Of a DNA stretch of 64,000 nucleotides, positions 53,716 through 64,000 are shown piece by piece; position 1 is the first letter of the stretch, and each line of letters begins with the position of its first letter. A program made the position numbers and the translations under genes. The notes beneath the pieces were generated by a model. It was not told the origin of the DNA and searched no databases. It saw only the letters and a program-made list of their open reading frames with translations. Source of the stretch: Ahaetulla prasina. Its lineage: Eukaryota; Chordata; Lepidosauria; Squamata; Colubridae. The DNA is taken from assembly GCF_028640845.1 (NCBI RefSeq), contig NC_080540.1, forward strand, positions 158,432,438-158,496,437, written 5' to 3'.

Positions 53716-54517
53716 CTCTCTTTTTTTAAAAAAATATTTTTATTGTACATTTTCTTTCATTTTACATCGTAATTTCAATTTTGCAACGGTATGCTGGTTG
53801 TATCAGCACCTTTTAAAATTTAGGTGATGTTATACATCCTAGTTACGACCATTTTTCTCTTGTTCATACAGTATAGACCATAGAAGAAAGAATAAAAACT
53901 TAATATTATACAACATACTTATATCTATTGTATCCATGGTTATAACATACTTCTCTATACATTTATCGCTCTATATATTTTGATTTGCAATTATGTACAA
54001 TCTGGTACCAATATTGCTTACAATATATATTTTTCTATATAGCTTTATACCTGAATTTGTTTCTAACTTGTTGATCCACTTTCATCATCCATTTTATAAC
54101 CTTTGTATCTACTGTCTAGCCAATTGTACCATAGGTCCCATATCAGGTAATACCCTGTTTCTCCTTTGTCTTTAATTTCCATCGTTAATCTGTCCATTTT
54201 GGCGCAATCTAATATTTTCTTTATTACTATTTCCTCTGTGGGTATACCTCCATTTTTCCAATTTTGTGCATACATAATTCTAGCCGCTGTTATTACATGT
54301 AACATTAAATATTGAATTCTTTTATTGTATTTCCCCATTAGTATGCCTAGTAAAAACAGTTCTGGTTTTAGGTCTATTTGTTGTGTTACCATCTCCTCTA
54401 ACCACTTTTTTTAATCCTTGCCCAATATTTTTTCATCAAATGGACAGGTCCTCCACAGGTGATAATAAGTTCCCTGTGCCTGTTTACATTTCCAGCACTC
54501 TAGTGATATGTTTGGAA
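53716..54517 (-). mobile_element. 5'-truncated L1 LINE, reverse
   Basis: Minus strand encodes the L1 ORF2 C-terminal cysteine motif (CWKC..GTYYHLWRTC) near 54500-54440 and PELFLLGILMGKYNKRIQYL, with a stop and frameshift between. Target duplication AACTGCTCATTCT at 53703-53715 and 54518-54530. Confidence 0.92.
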
Positions 54518-54530
54518 AACTGCTCATTCT

Positions 54531-55090
54531 TTATGAAGGTATCACCAGTCTGTTCTCAGGCCCTTCATTCCGTATTTTGCCAGCACCTGCCCTCCCAGCT
54601 GTATTGCTAATAACAGACATAGATATTGCTAGCAATATAACCAAACTTACAGAATCAAATTCAGACAAGGTGCAAGAGTTGTGTTCTGTTCTGCTTGGCA
54701 TCCCTTGGTATCAACAATGAGGGAAGGACAGTCCTTCCCAGATGAAAGTTTGTCCAGCCCTTCCAGAAACTCAGGGATCGGATGTAGCAAAGCACAAACC
54801 TCTAGTGCTCCAGAAAAAACAACAACACTGAAAAGAAAAAACAAATTCTGGAGTTATCAATTTTTTTTTTGAAAGTCTGCATTTTTAACTAGGAGCAGGA
54901 TACCACATTGATTCAGATGAGTTATTTACAGGCTCCTTGTTACCTTTTAGGCATTTTTAGACTGTAGACTTATGTTTGTTGTGTTTTAGACTATAAGTTT
55001 GCTGTGTTGATATTGCCACAACCCTATTCTCCTTTCCCCAAAAGTAGAGGTTTGGAGAAAGATCTCAAAATGTATTGTAATATATTGTAA
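54531..55090. other. No feature recognised
   Basis: Intergenic; nothing supported. Confidence 0.4.
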
Positions 55091-55094
55091 TGTA

Positions 55095-55325
55095 ATGGAT
55101 GGAAACTAATCAAGGAGAGAAGCAACCTAGAACTAAGAAGAAATTTCCTGACAGTTAGGACCATTAATCAATGGCACAATTTACCTCCAGAAGTTGTGAA
55201 TGATCCAATACTGGAAGTTTTTAAGAAGAGGTTGGACAACCATTTGTCTGAAATGCTATTGGGTTTCCTGCCTTAGCAGGGGGTTGAACTAGAAGACTTC
55301 CAAGGTCCTTTCCAACACTATTGAA
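55095..55325 (+). mobile_element. CR1-type LINE 3' end
   Basis: Encodes [24 protein letters not shown] C-terminus and ends GGGGGTTGAACTAGAAGACT. Confidence 0.82.
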
Positions 55326-55465
55326 AAATCAACCAATCAATCTCTGGTGGGGAGTATTCAGCAATACATGAAAAGAAAGGTTCTCAAGGTTTTCTCAAAG
55401 GTTTTCTCCTTTACAACCAAGCACCAAGGAAACCCAAAAGATTGCACTGCTGCTGGGCTATGTGT

Positions 55466-55791
55466 CAGTGTTCCCAGTAATGTAACCATTGAAAGCAGAA
55501 CTCCGAGGCAGGTAGATTCCTCAAAGAACATGTTTATTGGATACATCATATCGGCACAGCCGGTGAAAACCAACTCCAATAGTTCCCACGGTTTTCACCT
55601 AATTAAAAGAGTAAAATTCCCCCGCCCAGGTGTCACCGGTCACATTGTCCAATGAAGATGGATGGCAGGTTCCTCTCCTCCTTCAACAGTCACCTGTTAC
55701 AATGGCCTTGGTTTCCACAGGTAACTTTTTGTTTTGACTGTAGCTGGGCTCTCTACTTCCCCCTTCCCTTCCCACTCTCATGCTGCGTGGC
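55466..55791 (-). mobile_element. Possible LTR (low confidence)
   Basis: Starts TGTCAGTGTTCCC and carries a reverse AATAAA at 55533-55538, as an LTR on the minus strand would. Right end and target duplication are not convincing. Confidence 0.3.
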
Positions 55792-56094
55792 AACTATGAG
55801 GCAGCACAAGATGGCTTCAGCCAGGTTCGCTTCAGAGTTGACACTATGTTTTCCTTTGGCAAGCAGCAGATGTAGTGGGAAGCACCACCCCACAAGCACC
55901 TGAAAAATGTAGCAAGCTCTTGATCTTTAGCAATGCCTCAAACTTAACCTTCTAAGGTAATACATGCAAATCATGTCTGTGGTCTGTGATGCCACAAAAT
56001 TAAAGACTTAGTCCCCTTTCATTGGAAAGGGCAAAATCTGCCTTTATGATTTTGATCTGCCTCTATTTTGATAGAGAAGACAAACACAGGTTGT

Positions 56095-56468
56095 TGTTTA
56101 TTTAAGACAAATAATTCCCTCAACACTGTCAAACTATTTGGTAAGTCTGCTATTAATCTTCTCATCGTTCCCACCACCCATCTCCTTCCACTTATGACTG
56201 TATGACTGTAACCTTGTTGCCTGTATCCTTACAATTTATATTGATATTGTTTCCTGATTGCTTATTTGTACCCTATGACTATCATTAAGTGTTGTACCTT
56301 ACGATTCTTGATGAATGTATATTTTCTTTTTATGTACACTGAGAGCATATGCACCAAGACAAATTCCTTGTGTGTCCAATCACACTTGGCCAATAAAAAA
56401 TTCTATTCTATTCTATTCTATTCTATTCTATTCTATTCTATTCTATTCTATTCTATTCTATTCTATTC
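56095..56468 (+). mobile_element. CR1/L3-like LINE tail with (ATTCT)n
   Basis: CTCAACACTGTCAAACTATT.. to TTGGCCAATAAAAAATTCTA and 13 or so TTCTA units. Confidence 0.88.
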
Positions 56469-56469
56469 A

Positions 56470-57336
56470 AGAGTTATCTTCCCCTTCTTTAGATGTTTAA
56501 ATAGTTTCTGTTGTACACATTGGAAAGAAACAGAATGGATTATGATGCTCTTTTTCATTTTTTTCATGTACATTCTTTCTTTCTACATCCTTCTAACTGA
56601 GGGATGAAGGTGTCCTTTAGACCATTTTTAAAGGATCTATCTTCTCTCTCTTTTTTTTTTCATCTGCAATAGCAGAACAAGGAATCTTAAACACATTTTT
56701 AGCTGTTACCCATTCAAAAGAGTGTTTTGTTTCTTCTCCCAATATAATTTTTGCCATAGACACAATCTTGGACATGTCTTCAGTGAAGAAACAGGAATGG
56801 GAGCTGCCTAGTGTCAAAATGTCCCATTAAATTGCTGTGGGCACAGCTGTCATCCTCTAGTGACTGGACACTGCATCCAGGGCCATTCTGTCTTATGCAG
56901 CAGAAGAGACTGGATATGTGGCTTCTGCAGAGGTAGCATCTGCTTGGATAAGGTCTGCTTGGTGCTTCAAAAAGGGCCATTATACAGCATTAGCAGTGCT
57001 TTGAAAAATCACCAGACCAGTTTTTAAAATACAGGTTTATGTTCTTCGGAAAGAATGATAAGCCTGTCATTAGAGCCATAGTCCTAGAGTGATATAAGCC
57101 AGCTGTGTGTTCCTGGTTCGGTCTCTAATCAGTTTTCTGCTTTGCCAGTTGACACACATTTTTAATGGTTGCACTATTTAGTGTTTGTGTGTGCGTCTAT
57201 AACAGTGCTCTCTTCTTACTCCTATTCCATTAGATACTTCCAAGTACCTCCAACCACAAGGAGGGAAATGGATTTCTTGGTCACTTGCTACTGGCACAGC
57301 CACTTATTTGCAGCCATCTATTCAATAAACATGGGA
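56470..57336. other. No feature recognised
   Basis: Intergenic. Confidence 0.4.
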
Positions 57337-58003
57337 GTGGGGGATGCGATGGCTCAGTGATTAAAGAGGCTGAGCTTGTCAGCTGGAAAGCCCACATGTT
57401 TGAGACCCAAGCGCCCATGATGGGATGAGTTTCCATCCTTGCCCCAGATCCTGACTACCTAGCAGTTTGAAAGCATGCAAATGCAGGTAGATAAATAGAT
57501 ACCACTTTGGTGGGAAGATAACAGTGTTCCACGTCAGAGGTGGGTTTCAGCAGGTTCTGACCAGTTCTGGAGAACCGGTAGCGGAAATTTTGAGTAGTTC
57601 GGAGAACCGGTAGTAAAAATTCTGACTGGCCCCACCACCATCTATTCTCTGCCTCTTGATTCCCAGCTGATCGGGAGGAAATGGGGATTTTGCAATCTGG
57701 AGTGGGGTGGGAATGGAGATTTTACAGTATCCTTCCCCTGGAGTGGGGTGGGAATGGAGATTTTACAGTATCCTTCCCCTGCCACACCCACCAAGCCATG
57801 TCACGCCCACCACGCCACACCCACAGAACCGGTAGTAAAAAATTCTGAAACCCACCACTGTTCCATGTGCCTCAGTGTATAGTCAGGCTGGTCACATGAT
57901 CATGGAAGTATCTTCAGACAATGCTGGCTCCTTCAGCTAAGAAACGGAGGTGAGTACCACCCCTTGGAGTAGGTCATGACCAGACAGGGGAAACCTTTAC
58001 CTT
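57337..58003 (+). mobile_element. Sauria-type SINE split by a hAT
   Basis: 57337-57534 is the SINE 5' part (GATGCGATGGCTCAGTGATT..) and 57869-58003 its 3' part ending CCTTTACCTTTA. Confidence 0.9.
57535..57860. mobile_element. hAT miniature element, family B, nested
   Basis: 326 bp, CAGAGGTGGGTTTCAG..CTGAAACCCACCACTG, target duplication TTCCACGT/TTCCATGT inside the SINE. Internal 48-bp-scale duplication of GAGTGGGGTGGGAATGGAGA. Confidence 0.92.
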
Positions 58004-58986
58004 TATACAATAAATTGAGATATTCAATTATATAAAGATGTTTTCATCAGGGCAAATTACTATTGAATTCCATAATAAATAACTTGACTGATGGTTCACT
58101 GGCACAGAGGAGAATCGAGCAAACCTTCTTGCAACGTTCCTCTATGCCTTTGATCTGTCACTTAGCCTATCTTGAATTTAGGCCTCGTGCTTAAGAAGAT
58201 CACTCTATCATTCAGACAAAAGGGGTTAAAACTTCCACCCCAAGTACCACCTACATTCATAAGGAACATTTTCCCACCAGCAGGCGATGCTCACTAAGAG
58301 GGGAAGTACCATAAGGCTGGGGAAACCCACCAATTGCATTTCTTAATTTGTCCCACATTAAAACTCTGAGGACAACATCATTCTCTAGCCTGGATTCTGA
58401 TGCACACAAGAGTATTTGCAGAACAATTTAAGCCAGTATATTTTTCTGCCAAGGCTGGAAGATGGCATTTGCACATAGCTAAAGGAAGAGTTTAAGTGAC
58501 CAGGAGACCACGTTAGAAGAATGTTTTCCCCTCCAGAATATTTCAGTGCCTATTGTGGACTTATATACACGGTTCTTTCTTTTTTTTATAATAGATGTTG
58601 AGTGCTTTCACAGGAGTGACAAGTACCATTAAGATTAAAATCTATTCCATCAGCACAGGGAAAGGAGTTGTTTTTTGCCTCCTAGCTATCTCATAATGGC
58701 AAAGATGTTTGGTTAAAAAAATAGCACCATGCAATCCTCAATTATGTGTGCACATGTGTACAAAAGAAGTAGACCTTCTTTTGGACATCAAAGAAACCTT
58801 TGCTTCTGGTTCTACTTGTTTTAGTCCGGTTTGCTTGGTTACATTCTGAGTTGGGTTCCCGGACATTTATACCTTACGCTAAAAACAGAGAAGCCTAAGA
58901 GAAGTCCACTGGAGGCCAGTTTCTGATTCCATGAATCATTTCTCCTTGTCCTTCATATAAAGCAGGTGTGCATAATGTATTATTGA
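58004..58986. other. No feature recognised
   Basis: Intergenic. Confidence 0.4.
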
Positions 58987-59195
58987 CTTTTGATTATGTC
59001 CAAGTCAGCACCAACTCTCAGTGATCCCATAGACAGATTTTCATCAGGGCAATCTGTTTCCATCTGGTCCTTCAGGTCTTCTGATGATATCCCCAGCGTT
59101 GCTGTAATTGAGTCCATCACTTTGTTGCTGGTCACCCTCTTCTTGTTCCTTTCACTTTTCCCAGCATTGTAGACTTCTCCAAAGAACCAGGTCTT
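58987..59195 (-). mobile_element. BovB-like LINE, left piece
   Basis: AATTGAGTCCATCACTTTG and ACTTCTCCAAAGAACC match the 28978 copy. The element resumes at 61798-62110. Confidence 0.7.
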
Positions 59196-60294
59196 AGAAT
59201 AGAATAGAATAGAATAGAATAGAATAGAATAGAATAGAATAGAATAGAATAGAATAGAATAGAATAGAACTCTTTATTGGCCAAGGGTGATTGGACACAC
59301 AAGGAATTTGTCTTTGGTGCGAATGCTCTCAGTGTACATAAAAAGAAAAGATACCTTCATCAAGAATCATAAGGTACAACACTTAATGATAGTCATAGGT
59401 TACAAATAAGCAATCAGGAAACAATATCAATATAAATCGTAAGGATACAAGCAACAAGGTTAAAGTCATAAAGGAAGGAGATGGGTGATGGGAACGATGA
59501 GAAGATTAATAGCAGTGCAGACTTAGTAACTAATTTGACAGTGTTGAGGATATTATTTGTTTAGCAGAGTGATGGCCTTCGGGAAGAAACTGTTCTGGTG
59601 TGCAGTGCTCTAAAGCAGGGGTGTCCAAACTTTTTTGAGTGAGGGCCAAATACAGAAAAATAAGCAAAGGCCCGGGCCACGGGGGGAATGGCCGTGGCTT
59701 ATTTTGGGGTGTGGCTTGGTGGTCATGTGACTGGTGGGCGTGGCTAACTGCTCATGTGACTGAGTGGATGTGGCTATGGGCATAGAAACTACTCAGAGGG
59801 CTAAAAAAAGTAATTTTTGACCAGTCCTCACACTTATGACCATCCTCACATTTATGCCCATTGCAGCATTTTTAACAACCATATCACTCATTTCACAACT
59901 GCTTCTCTTCACCATGGTTACAAGATAGGGTGCAAAATGTAAAGATAGTTGTATGTGTGAGGACCAGTCAAAAGTGTGAGAACCTGTCAGAAATCACTTT
60001 TTTCAGCCGTCTGGGTAGTCCCTATGCACAGTTTAGGCTTAAGTATACTATATGTGTGTGAGTTATATATATGTGCATGTGTATCTCTATGTTTGTGTAC
60101 GTGTGTGTTTGTGTTATGTTGATTTTTAATGTAATATTTGGATTGAAGGCGAACTCGGCCTCGGGATGCTCCGGGGACAGAAACGCCGCAAAAGAGCGAC
60201 GGCTCAGCTGCCCCCAAGGGGAAGGGAGGACCCCGGAGAAGAGCCCGACGCTTCGCCGCAGCCACGCACCTGATCGGCCTCCCAAGGAGCTACG

Positions 60295-60854
60295 GCCGGG
60301 GTGCCCGTCAACGAGCTCAGCTCCCACAGCCAGCCCGGCCTCGCATTAGCCGGGGCCCCTTTCCAGCAGCTGGTGGGCAGCGGGGGCGTGCGGGGCGCGG
60401 CCGGGGCCTCCAAAAGCAGTAGGGCCGCCCAGGCCTTGAGTCCGCGGCTGGCGTCCTCCGGCCCTTGAAGCAGCAGCGGGGGCGGCGGCCTCCCGTGGCC
60501 CTTCGTCTCTAGGCGGAGAGCAGGTGGCAGTCAGTGGCTCCCAGGCGGCGATCCCCTCAGCCTCTTCCCCCCCACTCCCCGCCTCCCGCCTGACTCACCA
60601 GCCCTGGGCCGCCTCCCACCTGGCCCGGCCTCCGAGCGGGACTTGGCCGGAACCACCAGCGGCTCTCCGTCCGCCTCCCGCCGCCTCTTCCTCCCGGGCA
60701 GCCGAGGGGCACCGCCTCGCTTCAGTCCGCACTCCGGGGGGACGGGGGACGGGGCGGCGGCGGGAGCAGCGCCTGTGCCTATCCCGCGCGCCGCTTCCCC
60801 CCGCCGCCGCCCCAGCGGATCCCGCCACCGAAATTCATCCTCAGAGTCGCCCAT
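60295..60854 (-). pseudogene. Captured two-exon gene segment, open copy
   Basis: Minus strand. ATG at 60854 (context GCCGCCAAAATGGGC) starts MGDSEDEFRWRDP; the frame stays open to a donor CTG|GTGAGTCAG (exon 60854-60599, 256 nt). A 90-nt GT..AG intron with CACTGAC and CTGCTCTCCGCCTAG follows, then exon 2 from 60508, in frame: TKGHGRPPPPLLLQ, GLKAWAALLLLEAP, TSCWKGAPANARPGWLWEL. The joined frame remains open to the unit edge. The protein is Arg/Pro/Gly-rich and I do not recognise it. Whether it is transcribed is unknown. Alternative: it is the element's own 5' region rather than a captured host gene. Confidence 0.6.
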
Positions 60855-60865
60855 TTTGGCGGCGC

Positions 60866-61416
60866 AGCTACGCCCGGGGTGCCCGTCAACGAGCTCAGCT
60901 CCCACAGCCAGCCCGGCCTCGCATTAGCCGGGGCCCCTTTCCAGCAGCTGGTGGGCAGCGGGGGCGTGCGGGGCGCGGCCGGGGCCTCCAAAAGCAGTAG
61001 GGCCGCCCGGACCTTGAGTCCGCGGCTGGCGTCCTCCGGCCCTTGAAGCAGCAGCGGGGGCGGCGGCCTCCCGTGGCCCTTCGTCTCTAGGCGGAGAGCA
61101 GGTGGCAGTCAGTGGCTCCCAGGCGGCGATCCCCTCAGCCTCTTCCCCCCCACTCCCCGCCTCCCGCCTGACTCACCAGCCCTGGGCCGCCTCCCGCCTG
61201 GCCCGGCCTCCGAGCGGAACTTGGCCGGAACCACCAGCGGCTCTCCGTCCGCCTCCCGCTGCCTCTTCCTCCCGGGCAGCCGAGGGGCACCGCCTCGCTT
61301 CAGTCCGCACTGGGACGGGGACGGGCGGCGGCGGAGCAGCGCCTGTGCCTATCCCGCGCCGCTTCCCCGCCGCCCACCGGATCCCGCCACCGAAATTCAT
61401 CCTCAGAGTCGCCCAT
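60866..61416 (-). pseudogene. Captured gene segment, second copy with 5' UTR
   Basis: The same segment repeated; MGDSEDEFRWRDP starts at 61416. Small deletions (16 bp net) shift the frame to a stop after about 38 codons. This copy keeps upstream 5' UTR-like sequence to about 61510 (GCGCCTGCGTAGCTGCGCC before the ATG). Confidence 0.6.
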
Positions 61417-61797
61417 TTTGGCGGCGCAGCTACGCAGGCGCCACCTTTCCGTTGCTGCGCGAGCTCCCCCTGCTGCTCGGCGGCTGAACTGCCCCAACCC
61501 TCTTTGCAACAGCGCAGAATGGTGAAGGCGGCGGGCCATATTCAATTATATTTTCAGAATTTGCTGCGGGCCAATATGTTGGCCCTGCTGGTGTAGTTTG
61601 ACACCCTGCTCTAAAGTGTCGTTTTGAGGGTAGGAGTTGAAACAGTTTATGTCCAGGATGCGAGGGGTCTGTAAATATTTTCACAGCCCTCTTTTTGACT
61701 CATGCAGTATACAGGTCCTCAATGGAAGGCAGGTTGGTAGTAATTGTTTTTTCTGCAAATCTAATTATCCTCTGAAGTCTATACATAACATATATAC

Positions 61798-62110
61798 ATA
61801 ACATGTCTGAAGCAGGATAATTTGAGCCTAGTCATTTATACCTTGACTAAGAATTCAAGTTTGATTTGTTCATTGATCCATTTGTTTGACTTTCTTGTCT
61901 ACTTATGGTATTCTCAACACTCTTCTCCAACAGCAAACTTCAAAAATGTCAATATTTTTTTTTCTATTTAGCTTCTTCAAAGTCCAAGTTTCACTTCTGT
62001 AGGGTGTCCCAGAGGAAATCATTGCCTGCACCATGAATAATAATAGTGTTGTTGTTTTCTGAATCTACTACTTGTCTGTGGGTTGGTGCTAGGTTTCAGT
62101 ATCTGAAAAT
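61798..62110 (-). mobile_element. BovB-like LINE, right piece
   Basis: AGCAGGATAATTTGAGCCTA and GGTATTCTCAACACTCTTCT continue the BovB fragment of 58987. Confidence 0.65.
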
Positions 62111-62232
62111 ATTCTTTAAGTGGTGTTTATCCAGTGAGAAAAATAGGAGAGGTTATTTTTGATAATTCTGCTGTCAGTTTTAGAACATTTTCCAGAGAGA
62201 AAAAACGGGATTGCAGGAGGAGAAATGGGCTG

Positions 62233-62402
<170 letters not shown>

Positions 62403-62670
62403 TAGTGATACCCATTGTCATCGAGGCACTTGGTACCATGTCCAAGAGTTTTATAAAATACATCAAGATATTGCAGCTTCCTGCAATAACACTAGTGGAA
62501 CTGCAAAACATTGCGCTACTTGTAACATCATACATCTTAAGAAGGTACTTGGTTGATACCTAGGATGCTGGCAACAGTCTGTATCAACCATTAACACCAG
62601 TCAATGATATTTTTGATGCATTTTTGAATGTTCAGTTGACTGAGTTTCATGTTTAATGAATAAAGTATAT
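62403..62670 (+). mobile_element. R4-like LINE 3' end, copy 1
   Basis: Encodes VIPIVIEALGTMSKSFIKYI..YILRRYLVDT and stop, then the shared 3' UTR (CAGTTGACTGAGTTTCATGT, AATGAATAAAG). Confidence 0.8.
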
Positions 62671-62948
62671 TATTATTGTTGTTGTTGTTGTTGTTGTTGT
62701 TCTTCTTCTTCTTCTTCTTCTTCTTCTTCTTCTCCTTCTTCTTCTTCTTCTTCTTCTTCTTCTTCTTCTTCTTCTTCTTCTTCTTCTTCCTCCTCCTCCT
62801 CCTCCTCCTCCTCCTCCTCCTCCTCCTCCTCCTCCTCCTCCTCCTCCTCCTCCTCCTCCTCCTCCTCCTCCTCCTCTTCTTCTTCTTCTTCTTCTTCTTC
62901 TTCTTCTTCTTCTTCTTCTTCTTCTTCTTCTTCTTCTTCTTGTTATTA
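62671..62948. repeat. (TTG)n-(TTC)n-(TCC)n-(TTC)n compound microsatellite
   Basis: About 280 bp of pyrimidine-rich trinucleotide repeats; the poly-Ser and poly-Leu frames over it are not genes. Confidence 0.97.
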
Positions 62949-63381
62949 TTTCCCTATGGCTGGGGCTGGACAGCTATTGGGTGCAGTCCCTATGGTTATG
63001 GGATTGTCAGTCTTTGGATTGGTAGTGACTTAGCCAATGCAAACCAACCCAGGCACCTCCCATCACCAATGATGAGAAGAAATCAACAAAATTCCATACA
63101 GGATCAGTCATTGCCTGGATCAAAAAGGGCTGTGTCAGATGCTATGGCTCCGGGAGATCTGTCGAAAAATGGGCTATAGGGCTCAGTTGTTACTGCTAGG
63201 GAACCAGGGCATGCAACTGTAAAGCAATTGGGACAAAACATTATATATTTTAAGAAGATACTTGGTTGATACCTAGGATCCTGGCAGCAACCCGTATCAA
63301 CCATGAGCACCAGTCAATCATATTTGTGACGCATTTTTAAATATTCAGTTGACTGAGTTTCATGTTTAATGAATAAAAGAG

Positions 63382-63384
<3 letters not shown>
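62949..63384 (+). mobile_element. R4-like LINE 3' end, copy 2 (degenerate)
   Basis: 63240-63384 matches the R4-like 3' UTR (TTAAGAAGATACTTGGTTGA, CAGTTGACTGAGTTTCATGT). The part before 63240 is too decayed to place. Confidence 0.65.

Positions 63385-63462
<78 letters not shown>
63382..63462. repeat. (ATA)n microsatellite at an R4-like tail
   Basis: About 26 ATA units following GAATAAAAGAG. Confidence 0.97.
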
Positions 63463-63463
<1 letters not shown>

Positions 63464-63566
63464 ATGACTGAGTTGCTAAATTAATCCACTGGTCATTATG
63501 TAAAAAATATGACTTTCCTGTAGCCAAAAAGTCATGGGAACATAAAGTGGAAAAAAATTATAGAAA

Positions 63567-64000
63567 ATGGAGGTGAAGATCTTGTGGGACTTTCGAATAC
63601 AGACAGATCATCACTTGGAACACAACATGCCAGATGTCATAGTTGTGGAAAACCAAAACGTACAATTTATTGACATTGTGGTACCAGGAGATGCCAGAGT
63701 TGAAGAAAAAGAACTGGAAAAAATCATGAAATATTGCAACCTGGCCATCAAAACTACACGGCTATGGATGAAACATGTAACAGTGATACCCATTGTCATC
63801 GGGGCACTTGGTACCATGTCCAAGAATTTTATAAGACACATCAACAAATTGCAGCTTCCTGCCATAACACCAGCAGAACTGCAAAAAACTGCGCTACTTG
63901 GAACATTGTATATCTTAAGAAGGTACTTGGCTGATACCTAGGATGCTGGCAACAGTCTGTATCAACCATTAACACCAGTCAATGATATTTTTGATGCATT
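63567..64000 (+). mobile_element. R4-like LINE ORF C-terminus, copy 3 (runs off window)
   Basis: Frame 63567-63941 encodes the C-terminal restriction-like endonuclease region of an R4/Dong-type LINE: WDFRIQTDHHLEHNMPDVIV, VQFIDIVVPGDARVEEKELE, KIMKYCNLAIKTTRLW, PIVIGALGTMSK, TALLGTLYILRRYLADT, stop. The PD..D..K pattern (PDVIVV, IDIVVPGD, EKELEK) is retained. R4-type LINEs use this nuclease for target cleavage. 5'-truncated here. Confidence 0.85.

Larger units (their letters stand above)
59616..61608 (-). mobile_element. hAT element with captured, tandemly duplicated gene segment
   Basis: 1993 bp, CAGGGGTGTCCAAAC..GTTTGACACCCTG, perfect 8-bp target duplication CTCTAAAG (59608-59615 and 61609-61616). 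The left 500 bp is AT-rich transposon sequence. 60140-61510 is a CpG-rich block made of two copies of a 578/562-bp unit (60288-60865 and 60866-61427) bounded by AGCTACG three times. No transposase is encoded. Confidence 0.92.
59196..61795 (-). mobile_element. CR1/L3-like LINE tail with (AGAAT)n, carrying a hAT
   Basis: (AGAAT)n 59196-59267, then GGCCAAGGGTGATTGGACAC in reverse to 59615; interrupted by 59616-61608 and resumed after the 8-bp duplication at GTGTCGTTTTGAGGGTAGGA. Confidence 0.88.

Noticed and set aside
60524..61596. Plus-strand Pro/Ala/Ser-rich frames (158 and 164 codons)
   Set aside because: Shadows of the CpG-rich block; the minus strand has the coherent ATG, donor, acceptor and in-frame second exon.

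Overview
The window is vertebrate nuclear DNA, almost certainly from a squamate and probably an advanced (colubroid) snake. The pointers are Sauria-type SINEs, BovB LINE pieces, L1, R4-like and CR1 LINE 3' ends, and CR1-type tails that run into (ATTCT)n/(AATAG)n pentanucleotide repeats, an association I recall from advanced snakes. The species call is inference from repeat content and I could not run a search.

The only two genes that I can support are type II (basic) keratins, both on the + strand and about 20 kb apart, so this is part of a type II keratin cluster. Keratin A (exons 2-9, 4153-11912) enters from the left: its first exon lies before base 1. It has a canonical rod and a glycine-loop tail like epidermal K5/K6-type proteins. 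Keratin B (32198-45268) is complete: TATA box, nine exons, 646 residues, every splice junction readable. Exon lengths match the invariant type II pattern (61, 96, 165, 126 and 221 nt for exons 3-7) in both genes. Keratin B has a divergent rod, a proline inside the helix-termination motif, and a Ser/Pro/Arg-rich tail. Type II keratins pair with type I partners to build 10-nm filaments in epithelia; no type I gene is visible here.

Layout: 1-4152 intron 1 of keratin A, repeats only; 4153-12900 keratin A; 12900-32000 intergenic, with many transposons, one solo LTR and one T/Q-rich retroelement-like stretch; 32060-45268 keratin B with its promoter; 45269-64000 intergenic, no host gene recognised, repeats up to four layers deep.

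The mobile DNA is the richest part. About two dozen short hAT-type elements are delimited by CAG..CTG ends, most of them by 8-bp target duplications. Two carry what look like pieces of host genes. One (59616-61608) holds a GC-rich two-exon 5' gene segment, duplicated in tandem at a 7-bp microhomology. The other (49142-49928) holds a decayed coiled-coil coding exon. Two insertions or expansions have rebuilt splice acceptors of the keratin genes: a (TTTC)n tract at keratin A exon 7, and an L1 whose target duplication copies the pyrimidine tract at keratin B exon 5.
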